NCBI RefSeq assembly: GCF_900104795.1 | Contig: NZ_FNTG01000001.1 | Location: forward strand, 4,588,001 to 4,652,000 | DNA: 64,000 nucleotides | Direction: 5' to 3' | Source of the DNA: Burkholderia sp. WP9 | GTDB lineage: Bacteria; Pseudomonadota; Gammaproteobacteria; Burkholderiales; Burkholderiaceae | Shown here: positions 10,649 to 20,086 of the stretch, piece after piece | Layout: each line of letters starts with the position of its first letter | Numbering within the stretch: position 1 is the stretch's first letter | Notes under the pieces: model-generated | The model's database searches: none | What the model was told of the DNA's origin: nothing | What the model saw: the letters and a program-made list of their open reading frames with translations, nothing else | Translations under genes and position numbers: made by a program

Positions 10649-11596
10649 CTATTGCTGCCGGCTCAGTTCACGCGCCGCGCGATCGATCACGTCGGCAATC
10701 GCGCCTGCGTGCGACACCGGAGCCAGGTGGCTCGACGCCATCGGCACGACTTTCGCGCCCATCCGCTCAGCCATGAATCTCTCGACCTCCGGCGAGACCG
10801 CCCGGTCGCGCGTCGTGATCACATACCACGACGGCTTTTCCTTCCATGCGACCTGACTGACCGTTTCACTGAAGGCCGTCGCCGCGATCGGCACCTGCGC
10901 GGTGGCGAGCACGCGTGTCAGGTTCTCGGGAACGTCCGCCGCGAAGTCGGCGTGGTATTTGGTGCGGTCGAGCCAGAGAAAGCCGCTCGGATCCTTGATG
11001 ATGCTCGCGCCCGCGGGCATCGGCGCGGCGCGCTTCATCAGATCGACGGTCGACTCGTGCAGGTCCGGCGCGATTGCCGCGATATAGACGAGGCCGGCGA
11101 CGTTCGGCGCGTTCGCGCCCGCTTCGGTGATCACGACGCCGCCCCACGAGTGCCCGACCAGCATGGTCGGACCTTCCTGACGCGCGAGGACGCGGCGGGT
11201 CGCGGCGACATCGTCGGCGAGGGAGGTGAGCGGGTTCTGCACCGAACTCACGTGATAGCCCTTCTGCTGCAGCTTGGCGACCACGCCATTCCAGCTCGAT
11301 CCGTCGACGAACGCGCCGTGCACCAGTACGACGTTGCGCACCGGGCCGGTCATGGGCGCGGCGGAAGGCGGTGCGGCGGCGGCCTTGGCGGGCGGGGCGG
11401 CAGGCGCCATGGTTGCAGGCGCCGGCGCTTCGGGTGCGGCCGTCTCCATGCCCGGCTGGCTCGGCGGCTCGGCAGCGGGTTCCACCGTGGGCGCGGCAGT
11501 GGGTGCCGCGACCGGTGCGTTGGTTTGGGCGAGAGCAACAGCCCACGGAAAGCAGAGACACACAGCAGCGGCGCAAAGCAGGCGTTTGGGCGACAT
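10649..11596 (-). CDS. Exported alpha/beta-hydrolase
   Basis: A 315-residue protein. The first ~23 residues are a signal peptide ending ALA before QTNAP. Next comes a low-complexity Ala/Pro/Glu-rich linker to about residue 85, then a compact alpha/beta-hydrolase domain. The domain opens with NVVLVHGAFVDGSSW, has the nucleophile elbow GHSWGG, and carries a late histidine in SSHLAPVSH. Similar proteins are annotated as esterases or salicylate-esterase-like hydrolases; the substrate is not evident. The linker suggests the catalytic domain is held away from a membrane or wall anchor. The gene converges on the peptide operon, with 90 bp between the stops. Confidence 0.85.
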   Translation of the reverse strand: MSPKRLLCAAAVCLCFPWAVALAQTNAPVAAPTAAPTVEPAAEPPSQPGMETAAPEAPAPATMAPAAPPAKAAAAPPSAAPMTGPVRNVVLVHGAFVDGSSWNGVVAKLQQKGYHVSSVQNPLTSLADDVAATRRVLARQEGPTMLVGHSWGGVVITEAGANAPNVAGLVYIAAIAPDLHESTVDLMKRAAPMPAGASIIKDPSGFLWLDRTKYHADFAADVPENLTRVLATAQVPIAATAFSETVSQVAWKEKPSWYVITTRDRAVSPEVERFMAERMGAKVVPMASSHLAPVSHAGAIADVIDRAARELSRQQ

Positions 11597-11809
11597 GTTG
11601 AATCTCCGGAGGCTGAAAGCTCGACTAGGGCAACATACAGAAGCCCTGCGCCAGTGACAATCACTATCCTCGACGTTGCGTGCGGCGCAGAACCAAGCGC
11701 GGGTTGCTCCCAGTATTTAGGTAATATCGGCCACGTTAAAATTTCAGGTTCTGCCGGGCCGGACCATAAGTCCGATCGGGTGATCGATATCCATACACTG
11801 GGGCGCAAT

Positions 11810-13195
11810 TTGAATAGTGCACAGCAGCAAGACGGCCTGAAGCGGGGGCTCAAGAATCGCCACATCCAGCTGATCGCGCTGGGCGGCGCGATCGGCACCG
11901 GCTTGTTTCTCGGCTCCGCCAGCGTGTTGCAGGCTGCCGGCCCGTCGATGATTCTCGGCTACGCGATCGGCGGCATCATCGCTTTCATGATCATGCGGCA
12001 GTTGGGCGAAATGGTGGCGCAGGAACCCGTGGCCGGTTCGTTCAGCCACTTTGCCTACAAGTATTGGGGCGATTTTCCGGGCTTTCTGTCCGGCTGGAAT
12101 TACTGGGTGCTGTATGTGCTCGTGAGCATGGCCGAGCTGACCGCCGTCGGCACTTACGTTCACTACTGGTGGCCGGGCGTGCCGACCTGGGTGTCGGCGC
12201 TGGTCTGCTTCGCCGGCATCAACGCGATCAATCTCACCAACGTCAAAGCCTACGGGGAAACCGAGTTCTGGTTCGCGATCATCAAGGTCGTGGCGGTGAT
12301 CGGCATGATCGTGTTCGGCGGCTATCTGCTGATCAGCGGACACGGCGGCCCGCAAGCGTCGATCGCCAACCTCTGGAGCCACGGTGGCTTTTTCCCGCAT
12401 GGGTTTCATGGCCTCTTCATGATGCTCGCGGTCATCATGTTCTCATTCGGCGGGTTGGAGTTGATCGGCATTACGGCGGCGGAAGCCGACGAGCCGCAGA
12501 AGAGCATTCCGAAGGCCGTGAATCAGGTGATCTACCGGATTCTGATTTTCTACATCTGTTCGCTGACGGTGCTGCTGTCGTTGTACCCGTGGAACGAGGT
12601 GGCGGCCGGTGGCAGTCCGTTCGTGATGATCTTCTCGCAGATCGGTTCGACGCTGACCGCGAACGTCCTCAACGTGGTGGTGTTGACTGCGGCGCTGTCG
12701 GTGTACAACAGCGGCGTCTATGCGAATAGCCGCATGCTCTATGGTCTCGCGGAGCAGGGCAATGCGCCGCGCGCGCTGATGAAGGTCGACCGGCGCGGCG
12801 TGCCGTATATGGCGATCGGTTTGTCGGCGCTCGCCACGTTCACGTGCGTGATCGTCAACTATCTGATTCCCGCCGAAGCGCTCGGTTTGCTGATGGCGCT
12901 GGTGGTGGCGGCGCTGGTGCTCAACTGGGCGCTGATCAGCCTGACGCATCTCAAATCGCGTAAGGCGATGGTCGCGGCCGGCGAGACGCTCGTGTTCAAG
13001 TCGTTCTGGTTCCCGGTCAGCAACTGGATCTGCCTCGCGTTCATGGCGTTGATCCTCGTAATTCTCGCGATGACGCCGGGTCTTTCCGTCTCCGTGTGGC
13101 TGGTGCCGGCGTGGCTCATGGTGATGTGGGCCGGGTATGTGTTCAAGCGCCGGCGCGCCGCGGTACACGGCGGCGCGGGAATCGTGGGGCGATAA
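11810..13195 (+). CDS. aroP: Aromatic amino acid permease (AroP/PheP type)
   Basis: An amino acid/proton symporter of about 461 residues with twelve predicted helices. The segment LKRGLKNRHIQLIALGGAIG (near the N-terminus) and, further on, LTAALSVYNSGVY and RMLYGLAEQGNAP match E. coli AroP/PheP closely, so uptake of Phe, Tyr and Trp is the best guess. The frame stays open far upstream, across the antisense hydrolase gene, so the start must be chosen. I take the TTG at 11810, six bases after GGGG, which gives a length close to AroP. A GTG at 11780 is the alternative. Confidence 0.85.
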   Translation: MNSAQQQDGLKRGLKNRHIQLIALGGAIGTGLFLGSASVLQAAGPSMILGYAIGGIIAFMIMRQLGEMVAQEPVAGSFSHFAYKYWGDFPGFLSGWNYWVLYVLVSMAELTAVGTYVHYWWPGVPTWVSALVCFAGINAINLTNVKAYGETEFWFAIIKVVAVIGMIVFGGYLLISGHGGPQASIANLWSHGGFFPHGFHGLFMMLAVIMFSFGGLELIGITAAEADEPQKSIPKAVNQVIYRILIFYICSLTVLLSLYPWNEVAAGGSPFVMIFSQIGSTLTANVLNVVVLTAALSVYNSGVYANSRMLYGLAEQGNAPRALMKVDRRGVPYMAIGLSALATFTCVIVNYLIPAEALGLLMALVVAALVLNWALISLTHLKSRKAMVAAGETLVFKSFWFPVSNWICLAFMALILVILAMTPGLSVSVWLVPAWLMVMWAGYVFKRRRAAVHGGAGIVGR

Positions 13196-13298
13196 AGTGG
13201 GCGAATGGCGTGAGAGGCGTTGGTCGCGCTCACGCCACTGAAATTCTTCGAGGTCTTTGTCGAGGCGAGCCAAGGTTTTCATGCCGGCCAGAAACGAC

Positions 13299-13330
13299 AA
13301 ACCCCGCGGGCAGCATGTGCTGGCGGGGTT
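13299..13330 (-). terminator. Hairpin downstream of tRNA-Leu
   Basis: AACCCCGC and GCGGGGTT form the outer stem, with an inner CAGCA/TGCTG pairing. On the minus strand it follows the tRNA-Leu gene by about 48 bases and ends in a short T-containing stretch, so it probably ends the tRNA transcript. Confidence 0.6.
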
Positions 13331-13377
13331 CGAGGCGATGCTGAAACTGCGGTCTTTCGCTGCGGTTTCGAATTCTT

Positions 13378-13462
13378 TGGTGCCCAGGGCCGGAATCGAA
13401 CCGGCACGCCTTGCGGCGGGGGATTTTGAGTCCCCTGCGTCTACCAATTTCACCACCTGGGC
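13378..13462 (-). tRNA. tRNA-Leu (anticodon CAA)
   Basis: The minus strand folds into an 85-nt class II tRNA. The acceptor stem is GCCCAGG/CCTGGGC with an encoded CCA end. The anticodon loop is within GGACTCAAAATCC, giving CAA, and a long variable arm and a T-loop GGTTCGATTCC are present. It reads UUG leucine codons. Confidence 0.97.
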
Positions 13463-13568
13463 AGGTCTTGCAGCGCACGCGTCAGAATCTGGCGCGCGGC
13501 GAAGAGGCAGATTATGGCCGAAAATTGGACGACGGGCAAGCCAGTTGCTTTCATCCGCGTCAAAGCGT

Positions 13569-14954
13569 TCACACCGTACGCGAAAACCGTTCGAGTGCCT
13601 GTTGGCCGAGGTAACGGTCGAACACCATCGCGATGTTGCGTACGAGCATGCGGCCGGCCATCCGCACTTCGAGCTTACGCGCGCCGAGCGACACCAGGCC
13701 GTCCTCTTCGAAGCCGCGCAAACGCTCCAGCTCCGGCTCGAACGCGTTGGCGAAGCGGATCCCATATGCCGCTTCGAATTCATCGAAGCGCAACTCCAGG
13801 TTGCACATCAGTTGGGTGATCACGTCGCGGCGCAGACGGTCGTCGGCGGTCAGGCGCACACCGCGCGCGATGGCGAGCTTGCCTGAATCGACCGCCGCCG
13901 CATAGCCAGGCAGGTCTTTGGCGTTTTGCGCGTAGACGTCGCCGACCTTGCCGATCGACGATGCGCCGAAGCCGATCAGATCGCAGTCGGCTCGCGTGCT
14001 GTAGCCCTGGAAGTTGCGATGCAAGGTTCGCTGCGCCTGGGCGCGCGCGAGTTCGTCGGTGGGCAGCGCGAAGTGATCCATACCGATGTACACATAGCCC
14101 GCGCCCGTCAGACGTTCGACCACGCGCTGCAGGATCGCGAGCCGGGCATCAGGCGAGGGCAGTGTGGCGGGGTCCATCTGCCGTTGCATCTTGAAGAGTT
14201 GCGGCATGTGGGCATAGGCGAATACCGAGAGGCGATCGGGCGCGAGTTCGATCATCGTGTCGAGCGTGCGGCTGAAGCTCTCGACCGTTTGATGCGGCAA
14301 CCCATAAATCAGATCGACGCCGATCGAGTGAAAGCCGGTGTCGCGCGCGGCCTGCATGACCGACGCGGTCATCTCGAGCGGTTGAATACGGTTGATGGCC
14401 TGCTGCACGACCGGATCGAAATCCTGCACGCCGAGGCTCAGCCGGTTGAAGCCGAGCTTGCGCAAATGCGCGATCGTCTCGGGCGACGCTTCGCGCGGAT
14501 CGACTTCGATCGAATACTCGGCTTCGGCGTCGGGCAGCAGTGTGAAATGCTCACGCGTGGCGGCCATCAGTTCGGCCGTCTCATCGTGCGACAGAAACGT
14601 CGGCGTGCCGCCGCCCCAATGTAGTTGCGATACCGGACGCCGCGTGTCGAAACAGGCCGCCTGCAAGGCTATCTCGCGCTTCAACTGATCGAGGTACGGA
14701 CGGGCGTGGGCGCGGTTTTTTGTGGCGACCTTATTGCAGCCGCAGTAGAAACACACGGTGTCGCAGAACGGAATGTGGAAATACAGCGAGAGATCCGTCG
14801 ACGATGCGCCCGGGTCCGCAGCGGCGCGCAAATAGTCGGCCGGATCGAAATCGTCGCGGAACTGCAGGGCGGTCGGATAGGACGTATACCGTGGGCCGTT
14901 CGCGCTGTATTTGGCGAGCAGGTCGGGGCGGAACAGCGTGTTGTCGGTGGACAT
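13569..14954 (-). CDS. hemN: Oxygen-independent coproporphyrinogen III oxidase
   Basis: A 461-residue radical SAM enzyme that decarboxylates coproporphyrinogen III to protoporphyrinogen IX without oxygen. The [4Fe-4S] motif is C64-x3-C68-x2-C71, followed by the extra family cysteine in GCN. The second hallmark GGGTPTFL is present, and the length matches E. coli HemN. The ATG at 14954 gives the typical N-terminus with [13 protein letters not shown]. The open frame continues upstream but without homology. I saw no convincing FNR/ANR box in the 220 bp upstream. hemW (40.9 kb) is a separate paralogue in this window. Confidence 0.96.
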   Translation of the reverse strand: MSTDNTLFRPDLLAKYSANGPRYTSYPTALQFRDDFDPADYLRAAADPGASSTDLSLYFHIPFCDTVCFYCGCNKVATKNRAHARPYLDQLKREIALQAACFDTRRPVSQLHWGGGTPTFLSHDETAELMAATREHFTLLPDAEAEYSIEVDPREASPETIAHLRKLGFNRLSLGVQDFDPVVQQAINRIQPLEMTASVMQAARDTGFHSIGVDLIYGLPHQTVESFSRTLDTMIELAPDRLSVFAYAHMPQLFKMQRQMDPATLPSPDARLAILQRVVERLTGAGYVYIGMDHFALPTDELARAQAQRTLHRNFQGYSTRADCDLIGFGASSIGKVGDVYAQNAKDLPGYAAAVDSGKLAIARGVRLTADDRLRRDVITQLMCNLELRFDEFEAAYGIRFANAFEPELERLRGFEEDGLVSLGARKLEVRMAGRMLVRNIAMVFDRYLGQQALERFSRTV

Positions 14955-15176
14955 GAGGGGCTCGAGGGCAGACGGCCATCGAGGAAGAGGCGAAACCGCT
15001 GTGATTCGCGAGACCGGATCGAACAGCGCGGACGCTTCTTGAACATGGCCTTTAGGATGCCCCCGAGTGTACGTGAGCGCGCACGCGCGCGATTGCGTAA
15101 AAAGGTCGCATGGAATGCAGTGGCACAATGCGGGTCTGATAATGCATTGCCCGTTGTCGGGTTCAGGAAGAACGCG

Positions 15177-15518
15177 GTGAATGAAGTGTGTGAAATCTCG
15201 AAAAACGCGGTGAAAGGCGAGTCCGCGTTCCATGTGGCCGATCATGCGTGCCGCCCCGATTGCGGCGCGTGCTGTATTGCGCCGTCGATTTCGAGTCCCA
15301 TTCCGGGCATGCCGAACGGTAAGCCGGCCGGCGTGCGCTGCGTACAACTCGGCGACGACCTGCGCTGCGCGATCTTCGGCCGGCCGGAGCGGCCGGCGTG
15401 CTGTTCCGGTTTGCAACCGCAGACGGAAATGTGCGGCACGAGTCGCGGCGACGCACTCGCGTGGCTCACGCAACTCGAAGCTCAGACTCAACCGTACGTT
15501 CAACCGTCGGCCCGCTGA
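15177..15518 (+). CDS. YkgJ-family cysteine cluster protein
   Basis: A protein of about 113 residues with eight conserved cysteines arranged as in the YkgJ/zinc- or iron-chelating domain: CRPDCGACC, then VRCVQL, RCAIF, RPACC and EMCG. Its biochemical role is not known in the family; metal binding is the usual assumption. I chose the GTG at 15177 because AGGA lies eight bases upstream; a GTG at 15234, just before the cysteine domain, is also possible. The gene diverges from hemN, and the two 5' ends are 222 bp apart. Confidence 0.8.
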   Translation: MNEVCEISKNAVKGESAFHVADHACRPDCGACCIAPSISSPIPGMPNGKPAGVRCVQLGDDLRCAIFGRPERPACCSGLQPQTEMCGTSRGDALAWLTQLEAQTQPYVQPSAR

Positions 15519-15613
15519 TAAACGCGCGCGAGCGCACGCATGAGCGAAGCGCCGCACGCCGAAAACGAACCACGCAATCGCATGTCCGAAAGGGTTTCCA
15601 CAGGAGATTTCGC

Positions 15614-16207
15614 ATGACTCGACCCGCTGCGCCGGCCCGGCGCCGCTTCCTGCTTGCCGCGCTGACAGGCTCCAGCGCGCTCGGCATCACCGTTTCGCTT
15701 GCGGCCTGCGCAACGCCGACTTTTCCGTTCATCCCTTCGCACTACACGTTCTCGCAGCAGCAGGTGCAGGACGCGGTGCAGCGCAAATTCCCGTATCAAC
15801 GCACCGTCTCGCAGGTGTTCGAAGTCGCGCTGGCCAACCCCGTGGTCGGTTTTCTGCCGGATGCAAACCGCGTCTCGGTGAAGCTCGACGCACGCTTCGC
15901 CAGTCCCTTCATGCCGCAGCCGGTGGATGGCGTGTTCATGCTGTCGAGCGAACTGGCCTACGACGCCGCCAGCAAATCGGTCGTGCTCAGGTCGCCGAAC
16001 GTCGACAACGTCAGCGTGAGCGGGCAGGCGCAGGCCTATACGCAGCAGATCAATGCCGCGGCGGGGCTGCTCGCCACGCAGTTGCTGGCCAACTATCCGA
16101 TCTACACCTTCAAGCCTGAACAGCTGCAATTTGCCGGTGTGAATTACGAACCCGGTACAATTACCATCCTTACAAACGGCATACGCGTACAAATCGTCGA
16201 AAAATGA
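15614..16207 (+). CDS. DUF1439 (YceB-like) lipoprotein
   Basis: A 197-residue envelope protein. The N-terminus has an Arg-rich start, a hydrophobic helix and the lipobox LAAC, so it should be lipid-anchored after cleavage before Cys. The mature part has the DUF1439 look, including FSQQQVQDAVQRKFPY. E. coli YceB is a poorly understood outer-membrane-associated member. An AGGAG site precedes the ATG at 15614. The next gene, uppP, starts 81 bp downstream on the same strand. Confidence 0.82.
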   Translation: MTRPAAPARRRFLLAALTGSSALGITVSLAACATPTFPFIPSHYTFSQQQVQDAVQRKFPYQRTVSQVFEVALANPVVGFLPDANRVSVKLDARFASPFMPQPVDGVFMLSSELAYDAASKSVVLRSPNVDNVSVSGQAQAYTQQINAAAGLLATQLLANYPIYTFKPEQLQFAGVNYEPGTITILTNGIRVQIVEK

Positions 16208-16288
16208 CGCGGTGCGCGGCCGGCAGGGCCGCGCCATTCCGTGTCGGCCCTGTTCGTTCCGACTATATACAGCGATAAAGGGGCAGGG

Positions 16289-17125
16289 ATGGACTGGCTA
16301 TTGGCTTGTAAGGCGCTGATTCTGGGCGTCGTCGAAGGGTTGACGGAATTTTTGCCCGTGTCGAGCACCGGGCATTTGATCGTCGCGGGCAGTCTGCTGA
16401 ACTTCACCGATGAGCACGCGAAAACCTTCGATGTCGTGATCCAGCTCGGCGCGATTCTCGCCGTGTGCTGGGAGTTTCGCCGCCGCATCGGCAGTGTGGT
16501 GTCGGGCCTGCCGAGCCGGCCCGATGCGCGCCGTTTCACGCTGAACGTGATCATCGCCACGATTCCGGCGATCGTGCTTGGCTTGCTATTCGAAAAGACC
16601 ATCAAGGCCGCGTTGTTCTCGCCCGTGCCGGTCGCGTTCGCGCTGGTGGCGGGTGGCGTGGTGATTCTGTGGGCGGAAGCGCGTCAGCGCACCCGTGGCG
16701 AGACGGCGGCGCGCGTGCAAAGCGTGGACGACCTTAGCGCGGTGGACGCGCTGAAAGTCGGCCTCGCGCAGTGTTTTGCGCTGATTCCAGGCATGTCGCG
16801 CTCGGGCTCGACGATCATCGGCGGGATGCTGTTCGGTCTTGACCGGCGCGTCGCCACCGAGTTTTCGTTCTTCCTTGCGATTCCGATCATTTTCGGCGCG
16901 ACCGCTTACGAGTTGCACAAAGACTGGCATCTGCTTTCCGTCGACGCACTCGGCACCTTCACGCTCGGCTTCCTGGCCGCGTTCGTCAGTGCTTTTGCCT
17001 GCGTGCGCTGGCTGTTGCGCTATATCGCGGCGCACGATTTCACCGCGTTCGCGTGGTATCGGATCGCCTTCGGATTGCTGATTCTGCTGGTCGGCTATAG
17101 CGGCGCGTTGAGTTGGACGGAGTAA
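16289..17125 (+). CDS. uppP: Undecaprenyl-diphosphatase
   Basis: A 278-residue polytopic inner-membrane enzyme that dephosphorylates undecaprenyl pyrophosphate. It recycles the lipid carrier for peptidoglycan and other surface polymers, and overproduction is known to raise bacitracin resistance. Both family signatures are present: [16 protein letters not shown] with Glu16 and Glu20, and [10 protein letters not shown] with the catalytic arginine. The ATG at 16289 gives the conserved MDWLL start behind a GGGGCAGGG purine run; an upstream GTG at 16241 would add 16 unlikely residues. About eight helices are visible. Confidence 0.95.
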   Translation: MDWLLACKALILGVVEGLTEFLPVSSTGHLIVAGSLLNFTDEHAKTFDVVIQLGAILAVCWEFRRRIGSVVSGLPSRPDARRFTLNVIIATIPAIVLGLLFEKTIKAALFSPVPVAFALVAGGVVILWAEARQRTRGETAARVQSVDDLSAVDALKVGLAQCFALIPGMSRSGSTIIGGMLFGLDRRVATEFSFFLAIPIIFGATAYELHKDWHLLSVDALGTFTLGFLAAFVSAFACVRWLLRYIAAHDFTAFAWYRIAFGLLILLVGYSGALSWTE

Positions 17126-17150
17126 GCCGCCCCGTTTTGCTTACGCCATG

Positions 17151-17177
17151 AAAAAAGGTCCGCGTTCGCGGACCTTT
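17151..17177 (-). terminator. Intrinsic terminator of trmB
   Basis: AAAGGTCCGCG (17154-17164) pairs with CGCGGACCTTT (17167-17177). On the minus strand six Ts follow the stem, so it should end transcripts from trmB; it may also slow read-through from uppP. Confidence 0.85.
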
Positions 17178-17224
17178 GCCTTTGCGGACCCTTCCTTGTC
17201 GCCGGGTGAGGCGAATCGTCAGTC

Positions 17225-18007
17225 TTACTCGGCGCCGCGTTTGCGGTAGACCAGATCCCACACGCCGTGGCCGAGCCGCAGCCCACGCCGCTCGAATTTC
17301 GTCACCGGGCGGTATTCGGGACGCGGCGCATAGCCGTCGGCGGTGTTCTCCAGCGCCGGCTCGGCACCCAGCACTTCGAGCATCTGTTCCGCGTAGTTCT
17401 GCCAGTCGGTCGCGCAATGCAGATAGGCGCCCGGCTTCAGGCGCGATACGAGCAGCGCGACAAATTTCGGCTGGATCAGCCGGCGCTTGTGATGGCGCGC
17501 CTTGTGCCACGGGTCGGGGAAGAAGATGTGCACGCCATCGAGGCTGTCGGGCGCGATCATCTGCTCGAGCACTTCGACCGCGTCATGCTGAATGATGCGG
17601 ATGTTCGACACGTTCTGCTCGCCCATCAGCTTCAGCAGCGCGCCCACGCCCGGCTCGTGCACTTCGACGCCGAGGAAATCATCGTCGGGACGGTGCGAGG
17701 CGATTTCCGCCGTGGTCGCGCCCATGCCGAAGCCGATTTCGAGCACGCGCGGCGCCTCACGGCCGAACACGGCGTTCCAGTCCGGCTGCTGCGGCGCGAA
17801 GGGCACCACGAAGCGCGGGCCGAGTTCGTCCATCGCGCGGCGCTGGCCGGTCGAGACGCGGCCGGCGCGCGTGACAAAGCTGCGGATGCGGCGCCGATGC
17901 AAGGCTTCTTCTTGCGGCGCGGCTTCGCCGGCGAGTGCGTCTTCGGCTTCGGTGGAGGGCGTCGGGAGTTCGTCCGGCGGGCCGGCGTCGTTTGGATCGT
18001 GGATCAT
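17225..18007 (-). CDS. trmB: tRNA (guanine46-N7)-methyltransferase
   Basis: A 260-residue class I SAM methyltransferase that makes m7G46 in the variable loop of tRNAs. The SAM motif VLEIGFGMG and the TrmB-specific [15 protein letters not shown] are intact, as is the later HCATDW segment. The first ~45 residues are an acidic, Pro-rich extension before [12 protein letters not shown], which is normal for this group. The ATG at 18007 is taken because the frame upstream has no homology. A strong hairpin with a T-run lies 149 bp upstream on the same strand, which either ends a separate transcript or controls trmB. Confidence 0.95.
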   Translation of the reverse strand: MIHDPNDAGPPDELPTPSTEAEDALAGEAAPQEEALHRRRIRSFVTRAGRVSTGQRRAMDELGPRFVVPFAPQQPDWNAVFGREAPRVLEIGFGMGATTAEIASHRPDDDFLGVEVHEPGVGALLKLMGEQNVSNIRIIQHDAVEVLEQMIAPDSLDGVHIFFPDPWHKARHHKRRLIQPKFVALLVSRLKPGAYLHCATDWQNYAEQMLEVLGAEPALENTADGYAPRPEYRPVTKFERRGLRLGHGVWDLVYRKRGAE

Positions 18008-18155
18008 CTTCGATACTGCTACAAGGGTGAGGGCTATGCGGCTTGCCTGGCGTGCCGCGCGGCACTTGTACGCGCTCGCGTGGCTAGGCGCGAGTCGCAC
18101 GCGCGACCGGCACACGCAGCGCCTAGGAAGCGCAGCGCGGGGCCGCCGCCACGAC

Positions 18156-18182
18156 AAAAAAGCCGCCTTCATGGAGGCGGCT
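18156..18182 (-). terminator. Rho-independent terminator
   Basis: An 8-bp perfect GC-rich stem with a six-base loop, followed by TTTTTT on the minus strand. The nearest annotated upstream gene on that strand is tRNA-Gly, about 395 bp away, which is why a separate short transcript is proposed. Confidence 0.85.
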
Positions 18183-18237
18183 CGTGCTGGATTTCCACTG
18201 AACGCATCAGCAGGAAAGTGGAGCGGGCGTTGCAAGT
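18156..18237 (-). ncRNA. Candidate small RNA upstream of trmB
   Basis: On the minus strand a promoter-like pair (TGGACG at 18268-18273, 18-bp spacer, TACCTT at 18244-18249) would start RNA near 18237. The predicted ~80-nt RNA has a 5' hairpin (CCACT/AGTGG). It ends in a perfect 8-bp stem AGCCGCCT/AGGCGGCT followed by six Ts (18156-18182), a textbook Rho-independent terminator. No reading frame with a start site is seen inside. It could instead be a terminated leader belonging to trmB. Confidence 0.4.
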
Positions 18238-18576
18238 GCGCGTAAGGTAGCACACCCGAAAAGGGTGCGTCCAGACGAAGCGCGTGGCGGCGGGTTAGGG
18301 AAAGCGGCTAAAACAGTACGTTTTAATAATGAAGAGCCCGGTCCAATCAATTTAATAATTGTGTAAGGTATTTTCGCAGGACGATTATCCGGGCGAATGC
18401 CATTTCGATCGCCGCCGCCATTTCGATTCCGCGTCTGCTCACCCGCTATGGCAAGCGAATCAAATGTTGAGTGGGATGATGAAGAAGCCTTGTTAGGCGG
18501 GCCGGGCCGGAGGAGCGATAAAGGCAGATACTTTTGCGGAGTTGCCCGATTGTTCACAGGGCGAATGGAAGGTATC

Positions 18577-18650
18577 TGGAGCGGGCGATGGGAATCGAAC
18601 CCACGGCTCTAGCTTGGGAAGCTAGGGTATTACCATTATACGACGCCCGC
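18577..18650 (-). tRNA. tRNA-Gly (anticodon CCC)
   Basis: A 74-nt tRNA on the minus strand. The acceptor is GCGGGCG/CGCCCGC with discriminator T and encoded CCA. The anticodon stem is CTAGC/GCTAG with loop TTCCCAA, giving anticodon CCC. The T-arm is GGGTTCGATTCCC. It reads GGG. Confidence 0.97.
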
Positions 18651-18852
18651 AGAGCACGCCATTCTACGCGGGATTCGCGCGGTTTGGCAAACCGGAGATC
18701 GATGCGCTGCCGAAGAGTGTGTTCGCCAAGGAAACACTTGTGAGGTGAGTACCGTGTTCGGCGCTGACCGCGTGATGAATCTTTGCCAACCTGCCGGCAG
18801 CCTTGCTCCAGAGAGTCTGCTTGATAGGGCGCCTAAGCGACGCAGAACGCAA

Positions 18853-18885
18853 AGCCGCCGCCACCTTTCCAGGCTGGCGGCGGCT
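18853..18885 (-). terminator. Hairpin downstream of the YggT gene
   Basis: An 11-bp perfect stem (AGCCGCCGCCA/TGGCGGCGGCT) starts 24 bases past the YggT stop on the minus strand. The following T-tract is weak (TTTGCGTT), so termination efficiency is uncertain. Confidence 0.6.
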
Positions 18886-18908
18886 GATTGCGGCTTGCGA
18901 CGGGCGGA

Positions 18909-19472
18909 TCAGATCACGAAGTAAGTCAGTTGAACGGCCGCGCGCGTGACCACCATCAGCAGTACCTGCACGATCACGAACAGCAGGATCGGCGAGAGGT
19001 CGATGCCGCCGAGCTGCGGCACCACGCGGCGCAACGGATTCAGAAACGGCGCCGTCAACTGGTACAGAATCGGCATGGCGGGCGAGCGCGGATTGAGCCA
19101 CGACAGCAGCGCCATCAGGATCGTCATCCAGATGATCAGATTCAGCGCCCACTTGATCAGCGTCAGCACCGCCACGATCAGCAGTGTCGGCAAAAGCGTG
19201 AGCGGATCGGCGCCGGTCAGGACCACCATCAGCACCACATATACGATGGCTGCGAGCAGCGCCGCGACAAGGCTCGCCCAGTCGATCTTGCGCGTGCTCG
19301 GCAGAATATGCCGCAACGGCAGCACAATCCAGTTTGTGGCTTGCAGCACGGCGTTCGTAACAGGGTTGTAGGGCGGCATGCGCACGACCTGCAGCCATGC
19401 GCGCAGCAACAGCGCCGCGCCGAACAGCGTGAAGACGGTATTGAGCAGAAAACGGGCGATATCGCCAAACAT
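18909..19472 (-). CDS. YggT-family integral membrane protein
   Basis: A 187-residue protein with two copies of the YggT module, each made of a long hydrophobic helix pair around a conserved loop. NPVTNAVLQATNWIVLPL-type sequence marks the first (core NPVTNA) and PFLNPLRRVVP the second. Family members lie in the inner membrane and have been linked to osmotic or ion homeostasis and, in other phyla, to division or photosystem assembly; no firm function can be given here. It is transcribed toward the tRNA-Gly gene. Confidence 0.9.
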   Translation of the reverse strand: MFGDIARFLLNTVFTLFGAALLLRAWLQVVRMPPYNPVTNAVLQATNWIVLPLRHILPSTRKIDWASLVAALLAAIVYVVLMVVLTGADPLTLLPTLLIVAVLTLIKWALNLIIWMTILMALLSWLNPRSPAMPILYQLTAPFLNPLRRVVPQLGGIDLSPILLFVIVQVLLMVVTRAAVQLTYFVI

Positions 19473-19688
19473 CTCGTGTCCTTTTCCTTCGTATAACGGC
19501 CGCCGATCGGCCGCAGGATACCGGCGCTTTCCGAGCGGCGCGCCGGCGGTTTCATTTGGATTGCCCGCGCTCTTGCCGCTATGGAGCGCGTGATACGTTG
19601 TCTCGAGCAGCCATGCGCGGCTGCGGCTTCACGTTCGACGACGCCTGTCAGTATTAAAGGCCGCCATTCGTTCCGCTTCCGCGGGGCA

Positions 19689-20009
19689 TCACACGGAAAT
19701 TCTGATCTCGCTGATCAGAATCGCGCCGTTGCCGCCGTCGGTGTAGTTGGGAATATCGGCCAATAGTTGTTCGGAAGCCGGCTTGAAGACTGTGTAGAAG
19801 TCGTCCGCGCTGTCGAACAGGAAATGACCCGCGGCGACGTACGGCGGCGGCGTTCCGGGCGGCCCGGCGTTGATGCCGACATCGACCGACCAGCCCTTCA
19901 GGGACGGTCCGAACAGCCTGGCCGCTAGCGGCATATGTGTGACGCAGTAATAGTCCACGTCGAAATGGCCGTTTTCCCGGTACGGATAGAGGATGCTGAC
20001 CTTGATCAT
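19689..20009 (-). CDS. EthD-family protein
   Basis: A 106-residue protein of the EthD ferredoxin-like fold. It opens with MIKVSILYPY and has the family region DVDYYCVTHMPLAARLFG, including the conserved histidine before MP. It lacks membrane segments. EthD proteins were first found with ethyl tert-butyl ether degradation, but most stand-alone members have no known role. The ATG at 20009 has the conserved N-terminus. The gene lies 77 bp downstream of the DUF2520 gene on the same strand, so the two may be co-transcribed. Confidence 0.85.
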   Translation of the reverse strand: MIKVSILYPYRENGHFDVDYYCVTHMPLAARLFGPSLKGWSVDVGINAGPPGTPPPYVAAGHFLFDSADDFYTVFKPASEQLLADIPNYTDGGNGAILISEIRISV

Positions 20010-20086
20010 TGTGCGTTCTCGTCTGTTGGTCCCGATGCGCGGCGCTGGCGGATTGCGCGCGGCGCCGGACGTCACATTATCACGGC

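Larger units (their letters stand above)
18008..18576. other. 569-bp intergenic stretch between trmB and tRNA-Gly
   Basis: Open frames exist on both strands but none has a ribosome-binding site with plausible coding character. The stretch holds the candidate small RNA and terminator described separately. There is also a more AT-rich patch at about 18300-18370; on the minus strand it has a TTGATT...TATTAA promoter-like pair with a 16-bp spacer. Nothing else is recognised. Confidence 0.6.

Noticed and set aside
10652..11809. N-terminal extension of the aroP reading frame
   Set aside because: The frame runs open across the antisense hydrolase gene and reads as low-complexity Arg/Gly sequence. 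The permease homology starts only after 11810.
13378..13462. tRNA genes as integration sites (attL/attR) for islands
   Set aside because: None of the six tRNA genes has a repeated 3'-end copy within the window, and no integrase gene lies beside them.
14955..15176. FNR/ANR box controlling hemN
   Set aside because: No TTGAT-N4-ATCAA-like palindrome was found between hemN and the YkgJ-type gene.
18207..18557. 116-residue frame on the minus strand between tRNA-Gly and trmB
   Set aside because: It has no ribosome-binding site, is Pro/Arg/Ser-rich, and overlaps promoter-like and small-RNA-like signals.
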